This document shows, piece after piece, positions 43,565 through 51,270 of a stretch of DNA of 64,000 bases. A model generated the notes under the pieces. That model ran no database searches and was not told where the DNA came from. It saw nothing but the letters and a program-made list of their open reading frames with translations. Within the stretch, counting starts at the first letter, position 1, and every line of letters starts with the position of its first letter. The stretch is from Pseudobdellovibrionaceae bacterium (lineage in GTDB: Bacteria > Bdellovibrionota > Bdellovibrionia > Bdellovibrionales > Bdellovibrionaceae), in contig JADJYV010000013.1 in assembly GCA_016719575.1 (NCBI GenBank), forward strand, positions 868,001 through 932,000, given 5' to 3'. The position numbers and the translations under genes were made by a program.

Positions 43565-44017
43565 TTATTTTGTAAACTTTTGAATTCGAGTAATGGTGGC
43601 ATCAACCCAGGTATTGATTTCGTTGATTCGGGATGCACTGTTGTTCTGCATCGAGCCGTAGAGATAGCGACCCGCTGTCGACATGGTTGCAACGTCGAGG
43701 CTTTTCTGACTATACGAATTTTGATTTTCGATAGTGTTAATTTGAGTTTTTCGACGATTTTCTAATTCATTAATTGCGAAAGACGCCTCTTCTCGTGAAA
43801 TGTCCTTGCCAGCTGCAGAACAGGCGATAATTTGCTTTGTTTTTGAATTTTTTATCTCTTGAATAAGAGCCTCTTTGGTTTCATCTGAAGTTTCCAAGGA
43901 CTGAATTTTCGCGAGATCACGGGCAATAAGGCTCGAATTACAAGTTGCAGCGAGAGCTATTGTAGAGTTAATTGAAAGGACAAAGGCTGTAGATAGGACA
44001 AATTTCATTTTTTTCAT
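43565..44017 (-). CDS. Small secreted protein between the two IS copies
   Basis: A 150-residue protein with a signal peptide (about 1-24, MKKMKFVLSTAFVLSINSTI, cleavage near LALAA). The mature part is helical and charged, with Cys26 and a second Cys in IIACSAAGKD that may pair. No family recognised. The short upstream region (44018-44202) and the downstream region up to the IS relic hold no other gene. It shares a short sequence element upstream with the 736-residue secreted protein gene. Confidence 0.65.
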   Translation of the reverse strand: MKKMKFVLSTAFVLSINSTIALAATCNSSLIARDLAKIQSLETSDETKEALIQEIKNSKTKQIIACSAAGKDISREEASFAINELENRRKTQINTIENQNSYSQKSLDVATMSTAGRYLYGSMQNNSASRINEINTWVDATITRIQKFTK

Positions 44018-44194
44018 AAAGAGTCTTTCAGTGTGGCATTAGTCTTATGCCGAAAGTTCATTTAAGTTTTGGCTTTAAATCAAAGTTATCACCTAGAGTC
44101 TTTTGCAAAAGGGAGCCCTCTGTCTAATGTGCTTTAATGAACCACCACGACAAAGTACTGTCGAATCTAGATTTCGAAATGGCAAAAAGTGTCA

Positions 44195-44202
44195 CTTTCA
44201 TC
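44195..44202. repeat. Target-site duplication, left of IS copy 2
   Basis: CTTTCATC, repeated at 45646-45653. The matching string extends to 13 bp because the following GCCCT of the IS end is also present in the right flank by chance. Confidence 0.85.
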
Positions 44203-45645
44203 GCCCTTTCCGGTTTTAAGCGGGGTTGGGCCATTTGAAGAAGAATTCGTCAGTGTTTATAGATAGATGATTAAGATATCCACATCTCTGAAGTATCTTT
44301 CGCATAAAGCTTACTTCGTTGGTGTAGCCGTAGCCCATTCTTCGAAGGACTTTTATCTTATTGTTGAGTCCTTCAATAACGGCGTGGTTAGTCTTGAAGT
44401 GATGTAGGCTTCAATATTTTACGGTAGTTTCTGAGTGTTTTAGCAAACTTCAGAAAGGGCTCGTATCTTGTATTGCGGCAGAGTTGGTACCATCTAGCGA
44501 GGACTTTTCGAAATCCTGCCACAGTTTTTTCATCTAAAGCTTTGTGAAAGTACTCAACCATCAACATTGAGCATTGGATTTCTTTATTGGCAAGCCTGAG
44601 TTTATCGATCAGCTTCATCTCGGATTTAGATAGGTCGGCATCGCGGGAAACTAGAACAAATCGACGATGTGGTTCAAGCATTCCTTCTTGAAATATGTCT
44701 TTACGTCCGCGTGCTTTTTTAAATTCAGCTTTGCGGACTTGGTCAAAGGCTTTGTTAATTTGCTGAGCCAGGTGGAATCTATCAATAACCACATCGGCAT
44801 TGGGGCACTGTTTTTTAATGGCTGAGATGAAGGGCTCGTGCATGTCGACGGCGAACTTCTCAACGGCTAGTTTTTGCCCAGGAGAGAGAACAGTTAAAGC
44901 GGTGGTCAAGGCGGCAGAGTCCCTTCCCATAGAGTTAAAGAGGACTTTTCCTTTGCTTGGAGAAACAAGGTTGGTAACAAACTTTGGTGTATATCTTTTG
45001 GCAAAGAGTCCTTTGCGATCTTTATTTTTGATGCTTCGAAAGTGAACCTCATCGGCACATAAATAGGAAACATCAATGTCTTTGGTAAACGTAAAAACTG
45101 GAGCATGACCTCCATACGATGCTGATCGAGGTTCCACATGAGTTTAGAGTCAGATTTTAATATGCGACTGACGGCTTCACAGGTGATCTCTTCCATCAGG
45201 CGGCCAGCCACCTCTGCAAAGCCGCATGTCATGCTCTCAAACTTTGGATGTAACCAATCGGCTCTAGCAACTGCTGTGCATTGGCAGTCTTCGCAATATC
45301 CCCATCTGCCAAACTTAAGTAGCACCACTGGTAGAAGGGCGGTGCTAACTTCTCGCAAAGCCCACTCTTTAACTGAAGAAAACTGTAGACCGCAGTGTGG
45401 GCAAAAACATTCTGAACGCTTTTGACGGACTTTGATCTCTAATCGAAGATCTTTTTTAAAACGCTTGATGTCTTCGATAATGACATCTTGAATACCTAAA
45501 AACTCGATGATAGCTCTTGAGAAGTCCATCCTTTGGTCTCCTAGTGTTGTGACTTTTTGTGGTAAAAAAATCAAAACATAGGTCCATAGGATGGACAATT
45601 TTTGTCGTAGCTACTCTGCATCACCCCGGCTTAATCCGGTGAACC
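44203..45645 (-). mobile_element. ISL3-family insertion sequence, copy 2 (transposase broken)
   Basis: A 1443-bp near-identical copy of the 41969-43426 element in the same orientation, with its own 8-bp target duplication (CTTTCATC). It is 15 bp shorter through several small deletions, while substitutions are nearly absent (one clear example near 45259, A to G). Independent duplications show that the two copies inserted separately and do not bound a composite transposon. Confidence 0.9.
44216..45529 (-). pseudogene. ISL3-family transposase, inactivated
   Basis: Same gene as in copy 1 with frame breaks. Single bases are lost near 44383 (GGCAGTGG to GGCGTGG), near 44420 (one T of a five-T run) and near 45084 (one G of a three-G run). 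A cluster of losses between about 45300 and 45350 changes the segment after WALREV. The pieces 45598-44906 and 45137-44388 remain open in different frames. No functional transposase can be made unless the breaks are sequencing errors. Confidence 0.88.
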
Positions 45646-45653
45646 CTTTCATC
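45646..45653. repeat. Target-site duplication, right of IS copy 2
   Basis: CTTTCATC, identical to 44195-44202. The 150 bp between here and hrpB hold no gene or clear signal. Confidence 0.85.
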
Positions 45654-45803
45654 GCCCTCATCAATACGATACGACGACGCAATCCCACCCCTCAGACTCC
45701 CGCTTTTCCTGATGCAACTAGCAGCACCAGAACAAGGAATTGATTTCGGTTGCGACCCACGGAATAATAAATTCAACCAACTAAGTCTGGATGTACTTCT
45801 CCC

Positions 45804-48371
45804 ATGGCCGAAATACTCCCTCTTCCGATTGATGATTTTTTAGACGAAGCGCTTGAACATCTTCGGCACCAGCCGAACCTCGTCATTACGGCCTCCCCTG
45901 GTGCTGGAAAAACCACACGACTGCCTGCCTATCTGGCGAGGCATTCTGAGGGAAAGGTCTTGGTTTTAGAACCGCGACGTATGGCGGCCATGGCTGCTGC
46001 CCAACGCGTGGCCGAAGAACAAAATTGGCAACTCGGAAACGAGGTCGGCTTTCAAGTTCGTTTTGAAAATCAGACGAGAGAACATACCAAGCTGATTTTT
46101 TTAACTGAGGCGCTTCTCTCGCGAAAGCTTGCACAAGACCCTCAATTGACCGGTGTCGAATACGTGATTCTAGATGAATTTCATGAGCGTTCAGTCCATG
46201 TGGATATTGCTCTAGGGCTGCTGCGAGAACTCCAGGATCTCGGTGGATCCATCAAACTAGTGGTGATGTCAGCCACCCTGGATTCTTCAAAAATATCTAC
46301 TTACCTTAAAAAGGCTCCTATTCTTGATGTTCCAGGAAAACTATTTCCACTCGAATTGAGATACCAGAAAAACTCGCAACTCCTACAAACTGGGCCACCC
46401 TTTTATGAAAATCTTTTCTCGATCATCAAAGAGGCGGAACAAGTCTCCAAAAAGAACATCTTAGTTTTTCTACCTGGAACCGGAGAGATCGATCGAATTC
46501 ACCAACTCATCGGTTCATGGGCCGAGCAAAAAAAAATGGATGTTGTCCTCCTTCATGGAAGTCTACCACTCGAAGAACAACGAAAGACATTGCAGGCTGG
46601 CTCTAGACGCCGACTCATTCTATCAACCAATATTGCCGAATCCTCCGTCACCGTGGATGGCGTCGCCTGTGTGATCGACACAGGCCTCGCAAAAAGCATG
46701 AAATACGATATTCGAACGGGATTTTCTCGCTTAGAAATGACTCGAATCAGTAGAGCTTCCGCGCAGCAACGTGCTGGACGCGCGGCTCGACAGTTCCCTG
46801 GTTTGTGTTATCGCCTCTGGAACAAATTAGACGAGACCTCAATGACCGGACACGATCTGCCAGAGATATTGCGCACGGATCTTAGCGAAAGCCTGTTGTT
46901 TCTTGCCGCGCAAGGAGTTCGAGATTTCAACTCATTCTCATGGTTCGACAAACCTGGACCTATGCATTTAAAAAAGGCCACAGACGACCTGTGCCTAATG
47001 AACGCTCTTGACGAACAGAATATTTTGACTCCGATAGGCAAGCTTATGTTGGGTTGGCCACTCCCGCCTCGATTGGCAAAGCTTATGTTAGTGGCCATTG
47101 AAATGAACGTGGCTGATCTTGGTGCGGATATCGCAGCCATTCTTCAAGAACGCAATTTTATTCAAAAGAAAAGTTCTGAAATACATTTGGCAGACCAACT
47201 CGAGAATGATCTTCAATTAAGACTTGAGTCTTTGTGGCAGTTGCGAACGAGCGGAAAAACTCCTTCTAACTCCCAGCGAGGAATCTTACAAACTGTTAAA
47301 AAGAGCGCTCAACAAATTCGCTCCTATTGCAGTCAAATTCAAGATTCTAAAATTGACAATCTGAGGGACGTTTTAAAAAGATTAATTTTAAATAGCTTCA
47401 ACGATCGCCTTTGCCGCCGTCGATCCATAAATTCAGAAAGAGGCCTGATGGTGGGAGGTCGAGGTGTCAAGTTGTCGACCGAAAGCCTGGTTCGCGAGAG
47501 TGATTTTTTTATAGCATTGGATGGAGTCGACAATTCAAAAAACGCAGAGACTCTCGTCAGTATTGCCATCGGTCTCGACAAAAACACACTATTCTCGGAA
47601 CTTTCCAATCGAATTGAAAAAAAGAAGAACCTACATTTTGACCGCGAAAAAGGACAATTCTATCTCCGCGAAGGAAAATATTTTCGAGATCTCTGCCTTG
47701 AAGAAGGAGGAATTTCAATTGCTGAACCTACTGAAGTTATTGATCACCTCCCAGAAGTCCTTACTGAAGAGTGGGACTGGGTGCTTAAACAAAATGAGCC
47801 TCTAGCAAACTGGTGCGATCGTCTGAGTTATCTTATCTCCACATCGGCTTCACTTTCCGAAAAAGAAAAAAATGAACTTGCCGATTTTGATGAAGCACAA
47901 CTATTTACTGATGAACAAAAGAAGGCTACTTTTGCCTTGGCTGCCACAGGTGAGAAAAATCTCACCTCTGTTGTAAAAAAGGATCTCATTTGTTTTTTCG
48001 AAGGTCTCTTGCCAACCTCGATAGTCAATTTTTTAAGATCCGAAGTTCCAGAGAAAATAAAAGTCCCCAGCGGTAATTATTTGAAAGTGCGGTACTCAAA
48101 GGATCGAGGAGCTCATCTAGAGGTTCGGATTCAAGAAATCTTTGGCTGGACCGAAACACCAAAAATTTTAAAAGGCACCTGCAGTCTAACACTGCATTTA
48201 CTTGGCCCAAATTACCGGCCCGTGCAAGTCACTAGTGACCTACAAAGCTTCTGGAAAAACGGGTACGCCGAGGTGCGCAAAGAATTGCGAACACGGTATC
48301 CCAAACATTCCTGGCCAGAAAATCCACTGACAGCCACTGCCGTGGCGAAGGGTCGTCCGACAAAGGGCTAA
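45804..48371 (+). CDS. hrpB: ATP-dependent RNA helicase HrpB
   Basis: An 855-residue DEAH-type helicase with Walker A SPGAGKTTRLPAYL, motif II DEFH, motif III SATLDS, LVFLPGTGEIDRIHQL and motif VI QRAGRAAR. The helicase-associated and HrpB-specific C-terminal regions follow (the end reads YPKHSWPENPLTATAVAKGR). HrpB is widespread in proteobacteria; its RNA substrate is not firmly known. The gene begins 150 bp after IS copy 2 and is not interrupted by it. Confidence 0.94.
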   Translation: MAEILPLPIDDFLDEALEHLRHQPNLVITASPGAGKTTRLPAYLARHSEGKVLVLEPRRMAAMAAAQRVAEEQNWQLGNEVGFQVRFENQTREHTKLIFLTEALLSRKLAQDPQLTGVEYVILDEFHERSVHVDIALGLLRELQDLGGSIKLVVMSATLDSSKISTYLKKAPILDVPGKLFPLELRYQKNSQLLQTGPPFYENLFSIIKEAEQVSKKNILVFLPGTGEIDRIHQLIGSWAEQKKMDVVLLHGSLPLEEQRKTLQAGSRRRLILSTNIAESSVTVDGVACVIDTGLAKSMKYDIRTGFSRLEMTRISRASAQQRAGRAARQFPGLCYRLWNKLDETSMTGHDLPEILRTDLSESLLFLAAQGVRDFNSFSWFDKPGPMHLKKATDDLCLMNALDEQNILTPIGKLMLGWPLPPRLAKLMLVAIEMNVADLGADIAAILQERNFIQKKSSEIHLADQLENDLQLRLESLWQLRTSGKTPSNSQRGILQTVKKSAQQIRSYCSQIQDSKIDNLRDVLKRLILNSFNDRLCRRRSINSERGLMVGGRGVKLSTESLVRESDFFIALDGVDNSKNAETLVSIAIGLDKNTLFSELSNRIEKKKNLHFDREKGQFYLREGKYFRDLCLEEGGISIAEPTEVIDHLPEVLTEEWDWVLKQNEPLANWCDRLSYLISTSASLSEKEKNELADFDEAQLFTDEQKKATFALAATGEKNLTSVVKKDLICFFEGLLPTSIVNFLRSEVPEKIKVPSGNYLKVRYSKDRGAHLEVRIQEIFGWTETPKILKGTCSLTLHLLGPNYRPVQVTSDLQSFWKNGYAEVRKELRTRYPKHSWPENPLTATAVAKGRPTKG

Positions 48372-48435
48372 TTCAAAATTTCTTCTTGTTATTGTAAAAA
48401 CACGATTGTATTTATAGCATAAACACAGGTGATTT

Positions 48436-49188
48436 ATGATGGCTGAAATTCAATTAAAAGTGCTCCTCGTTGAAAACGAAAAATGTAGACTCAATGATAT
48501 TTTCAGCGCCTTCGAAAGTTCCTTTTTTCAGGTGACAATAATTCACCCTGAGACACCACTCTCTCTTGTTGAGGAATTGCAACCGGACATTGTATTTTTG
48601 GAGTATTCAATCTCTGATATGTCAGGAATTTTGTTCTTCAAAAAAATAGTAAGTAATCCAAAACTTAGCCAGACTCCAACTATATTTGTTTCCGATTCGC
48701 GCCTACATGAACATCGCTTGCATTGTTTTGAAATTGGGGCGTCTGGTTTTCTAAGTCGTCCAATAACCAATAAGAAGCTTGCCAAGGCCACTCAGGCCTA
48801 CGTTAATGGAAGAAAACGAATTCAAAGCGACGAAACTATAACTATTGGAAATCTCCTTCTCAACCCGAACTCAAATGAAGTACGCATTGGTGACAATAAT
48901 ATTCTTTTGACAAAAATCGAATTTAAAATACTGCACTGTCTTTTACAGTCAACACAACCGGTTCTCTCTAGGGCAGAAATTTGTGAATACGTTTGGGGCG
49001 AAAACCTAAGCAATACAGGTCGATTTGATACACAGCTTTATAATCTTAAAAAAAAGTTACGCGGTTTTGATGGAGTTATCAAATCCGTCAGCAAGATCGG
49101 CCTTCGTATTCTCGTTGGGGATACTACTTCCGATCTAGGACAGACGACGGAGGACCCAACACAACGACATGAGGCGCAACATCAGTGA
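48436..49188 (+). CDS. OmpR-family response regulator with an altered receiver
   Basis: A 250-residue protein with a receiver-like domain (about 8-120) and a winged-helix OmpR DNA-binding domain (about 135-235, LLLNPNSNEVRIGDNNILLT, SRAEICEYVWGENL). In the receiver the phospho-acceptor Asp is Glu56 (DIVFLEYSISDMSG), the acidic pair is Glu13-Asn14, and the conserved Lys is Arg108 (FLSRPI). Asp-to-Glu often mimics the phosphorylated state, so it may be constitutively active or controlled otherwise. No cognate kinase is adjacent. Its last 65 bp overlap the 3' end of the convergent cysE gene. Confidence 0.87.
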   Translation: MMAEIQLKVLLVENEKCRLNDIFSAFESSFFQVTIIHPETPLSLVEELQPDIVFLEYSISDMSGILFFKKIVSNPKLSQTPTIFVSDSRLHEHRLHCFEIGASGFLSRPITNKKLAKATQAYVNGRKRIQSDETITIGNLLLNPNSNEVRIGDNNILLTKIEFKILHCLLQSTQPVLSRAEICEYVWGENLSNTGRFDTQLYNLKKKLRGFDGVIKSVSKIGLRILVGDTTSDLGQTTEDPTQRHEAQHQ

Positions 49189-49639
49189 ATACAACAGCAT
49201 TGGCACCAATACGACAACCGTCTCCGAGAAGAACAGGACCTAGTACTTTAGCGCCAGCGCCAATCATCACTTTGTTGCCAACAGTTGGATGACGTTTGAC
49301 AGGATCGAATTTAACTCCCCCCAATGTAACTCCATGAAAAATTATGCAATCGTCACCGACCTCTGCCGTCTCGCCAATAACCACTCCCATGCCGTGATCG
49401 ATGACGAGACGACGCCCAATTGTTGCGCCGGGATGAATTTCGATACCTGTTAAGCAACGTGAAATCTCTGCCACGAGGCGTGCCAAAAAGAAGAGTCTGT
49501 GTGAATATAAAAAGTTCGCACACCTGTGTAAAAATATGGCCTTTGGTCCTGGATACAAAATTGCGATCTCCCAAAGAGACTTTGCCGCCGGATCGTAGGA
49601 CTTGTAGGTTTTTAAAAAATCTAACATCACTGTAAACAT
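49124..49639 (-). CDS. cysE: Serine O-acetyltransferase (short form)
   Basis: It makes O-acetylserine for cysteine synthesis. The 171-residue protein has the left-handed beta-helix hexapeptide region with GIEIHPGATIGRRLVIDHGM, VVIGETAEVGDDC and HGVTLGG, which hold the catalytic His and Asp. The N-terminal domain is short, as in the Bacillus-like form. The ATG at 49639 is used; one at 49627 is possible, and the ribosome site is weak. The end overlaps the convergent response-regulator gene by 65 bp. It is the last gene of the long minus-strand unit, 15 bp after the exoribonuclease gene. Confidence 0.9.
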   Translation of the reverse strand: MFTVMLDFLKTYKSYDPAAKSLWEIAILYPGPKAIFLHRCANFLYSHRLFFLARLVAEISRCLTGIEIHPGATIGRRLVIDHGMGVVIGETAEVGDDCIIFHGVTLGGVKFDPVKRHPTVGNKVMIGAGAKVLGPVLLGDGCRIGANAVVFTDVAPHVVVLGPPSSVLDRK

Positions 49640-49654
49640 CAAAAACTTTCAAAA

Positions 49655-50617
49655 TTAAAAGCGTTCTTTCAAATTATCCAACAAAAAATACCTATCAAAG
49701 AGGTCGCTGTAGCGCGACCACTTATCACTCACATTCCGTTCAGTTTCAATAAATGTTTGGATGGTATTCACTTTACTATCTAATTCATCCACCATTGCCA
49801 AAATAGCCGCTTCCATAAACTTAGGTCTCTTAGGGGATCCGTATTCGAGCTTTCCGTGATGACTCAAGACAATGTGCTTACACACATCCTTTAGTTCATC
49901 ACTAAACCCTAGAATACGCGATGCCCTTTTGTCGATCAATTCACAGGCTAAAAGCATATGTCCAAGCAAGCGCCCCTTGTCCGTATAACTTACAGAGCTC
50001 TCATAAGAGAGTTCCCAAATTTTTCCAATATCATGAAATATTCCGCCAAAAATTAGCAGGTCGCGATTAAGAAAATCGTAGTGAGTCCCCAAGAAATCCA
50101 ATATTTTACAGATCGATAGGATGTGTTCCAAAAGTCCACCTCTCCATGCATGGTGAATCGTTTTGGCCGCGGGAGCCTTTAGCAATAGAGGTTTTATTTC
50201 AGGGTCCTCAATGACCTCCAAAGTTAACTGACGTAGGTGATTGTTCGCCATTGATCTGACAATGATAAGAAGTTCAGCATGCATGTCATTGGCATTTTTT
50301 CCAGAGACCGGCAAAAAATCTTCGAATTTTACTGTTGCTGGGTCAACCTTCTCGATGCGATGTAGAATAATCTGCTTGCGATTCTGAAAAACCTGCACGG
50401 CCCCTTTGACCTGTACAATTTCGCCCGCCTCAAAGGCCTTGTTGAGCTCTTCGACTCGGTCCCAAAGACGACCATCAATGGAGCCCGTATGATCTCCCAA
50501 GACAACACTCATAAAGGGGCGTCCGTTTTTACCAAAACTGACGCTTTTTTCTTTAACCAAAAACAAGCTATCAACATTGTCTTTGTCTTGAAGTCCACGA
50601 ACCGATTGTTTATCCAT
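49655..50617 (-). CDS. YhaM-like 3'-5' exoribonuclease (OB fold plus HD domain)
   Basis: A 320-residue protein with an N-terminal OB fold (about 15-95, VVLGDHTGSIDGRLWDRV) and an HD domain (about 145-285; HAWRGGLLEHILSICKIL, GIFHDIGKIWELSY, IVLSHHGKLEYGSP). This layout matches the YhaM/CBF1 family, metal-dependent nucleases trimming RNA or single-stranded DNA from the 3' end. The His and Asp metal ligands are present. It overlaps the lipoprotein gene by 1 bp. Confidence 0.85.
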   Translation of the reverse strand: MDKQSVRGLQDKDNVDSLFLVKEKSVSFGKNGRPFMSVVLGDHTGSIDGRLWDRVEELNKAFEAGEIVQVKGAVQVFQNRKQIILHRIEKVDPATVKFEDFLPVSGKNANDMHAELLIIVRSMANNHLRQLTLEVIEDPEIKPLLLKAPAAKTIHHAWRGGLLEHILSICKILDFLGTHYDFLNRDLLIFGGIFHDIGKIWELSYESSVSYTDKGRLLGHMLLACELIDKRASRILGFSDELKDVCKHIVLSHHGKLEYGSPKRPKFMEAAILAMVDELDSKVNTIQTFIETERNVSDKWSRYSDLFDRYFLLDNLKERF

Positions 50618-51270
50618 TACAGGGCCTCACAGATTAAATTTTTATAGCGGCTGTCTTCGATAGAAACTTGGGTCAAAAAAACCTGAGAATCCTTAACAAT
50701 CGAAAAAATATAGTGCCCTGCTAATAAGCTCAAATGTCTTTGCCGGGTTGTATTCGCCTTGATTCCTTCGGTCTTCATCATCCGTAAAAACTTTTTGGTA
50801 ATATCAAAGTACTGATTACACCCAGAGCCAAAAATACTGTCGTCGATTTTTCGCTTACGCGCGTGACTAAGATAGATAACCTTGATGCTTTTTTCTTCGT
50901 TGAACTCTTCGGGTAATTCAAACCCTACGAAAAAGGTTCCTGAATCACCAGTTAAGTAATGAGCGAGATCTATCCCGCCACCGCCTCGAGGTAAATCTAT
51001 AACATAGGCCGGTGACTTCAAAATATTCTTATTCTTTTCAGTAAGAAAAACCTTGATCGCAGAGTAAAAAATATCGCGACTGACAATCGCTGCCTTACTT
51101 TTTTCTTGCGGAACCATTTCAATCAAATCCCAAATTTTTGCAGGAATCTTGAAATCGCGTGGCATTGCATCTATTTTGACGCTTACAAAGTGACTTGTGC
51201 GAAAACTAGAACTTTCCGTGCAACCAAAAAAAATTAACGAAGTCACCAACAAGAAAAATCGGTGATTCAC
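50617..51270 (-). CDS. Lipoprotein of unknown function
   Basis: A 217-residue protein with a lipoprotein signal peptide (MNHRFFLLVTSLIFFGC, Cys17). The mature part mixes strands and helices and includes a Gly-rich stretch (VIDLPRGGGGIDLAHYLTGD) and two further Cys. No family recognised. It overlaps the GYF/TPR gene upstream by 4 bp and the exoribonuclease gene by 1 bp, so it is firmly part of the mla-linked transcription unit. An envelope role next to MlaD is a reasonable guess only. Confidence 0.68.
   Translation of the reverse strand: MNHRFFLLVTSLIFFGCTESSSFRTSHFVSVKIDAMPRDFKIPAKIWDLIEMVPQEKSKAAIVSRDIFYSAIKVFLTEKNKNILKSPAYVIDLPRGGGGIDLAHYLTGDSGTFFVGFELPEEFNEEKSIKVIYLSHARKRKIDDSIFGSGCNQYFDITKKFLRMMKTEGIKANTTRQRHLSLLAGHYIFSIVKDSQVFLTQVSIEDSRYKNLICEAL

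Noticed and set aside
42419..45045. Short frames repeated identically in both IS copies
   Set aside because: They lie in other frames of the transposase gene and are duplicated only because the IS is duplicated.
44216..45529. Programmed frameshifting in the copy 2 transposase
   Set aside because: The intact copy has one continuous frame and copy 2 has several scattered breaks, which fits inactivation or sequence error and not a programmed event.
41969..45645. Composite transposon formed by the two IS copies around the 150-residue gene
   Set aside because: Each copy has its own, different 8-bp target duplication, so they inserted independently; the outer flanks do not match each other.
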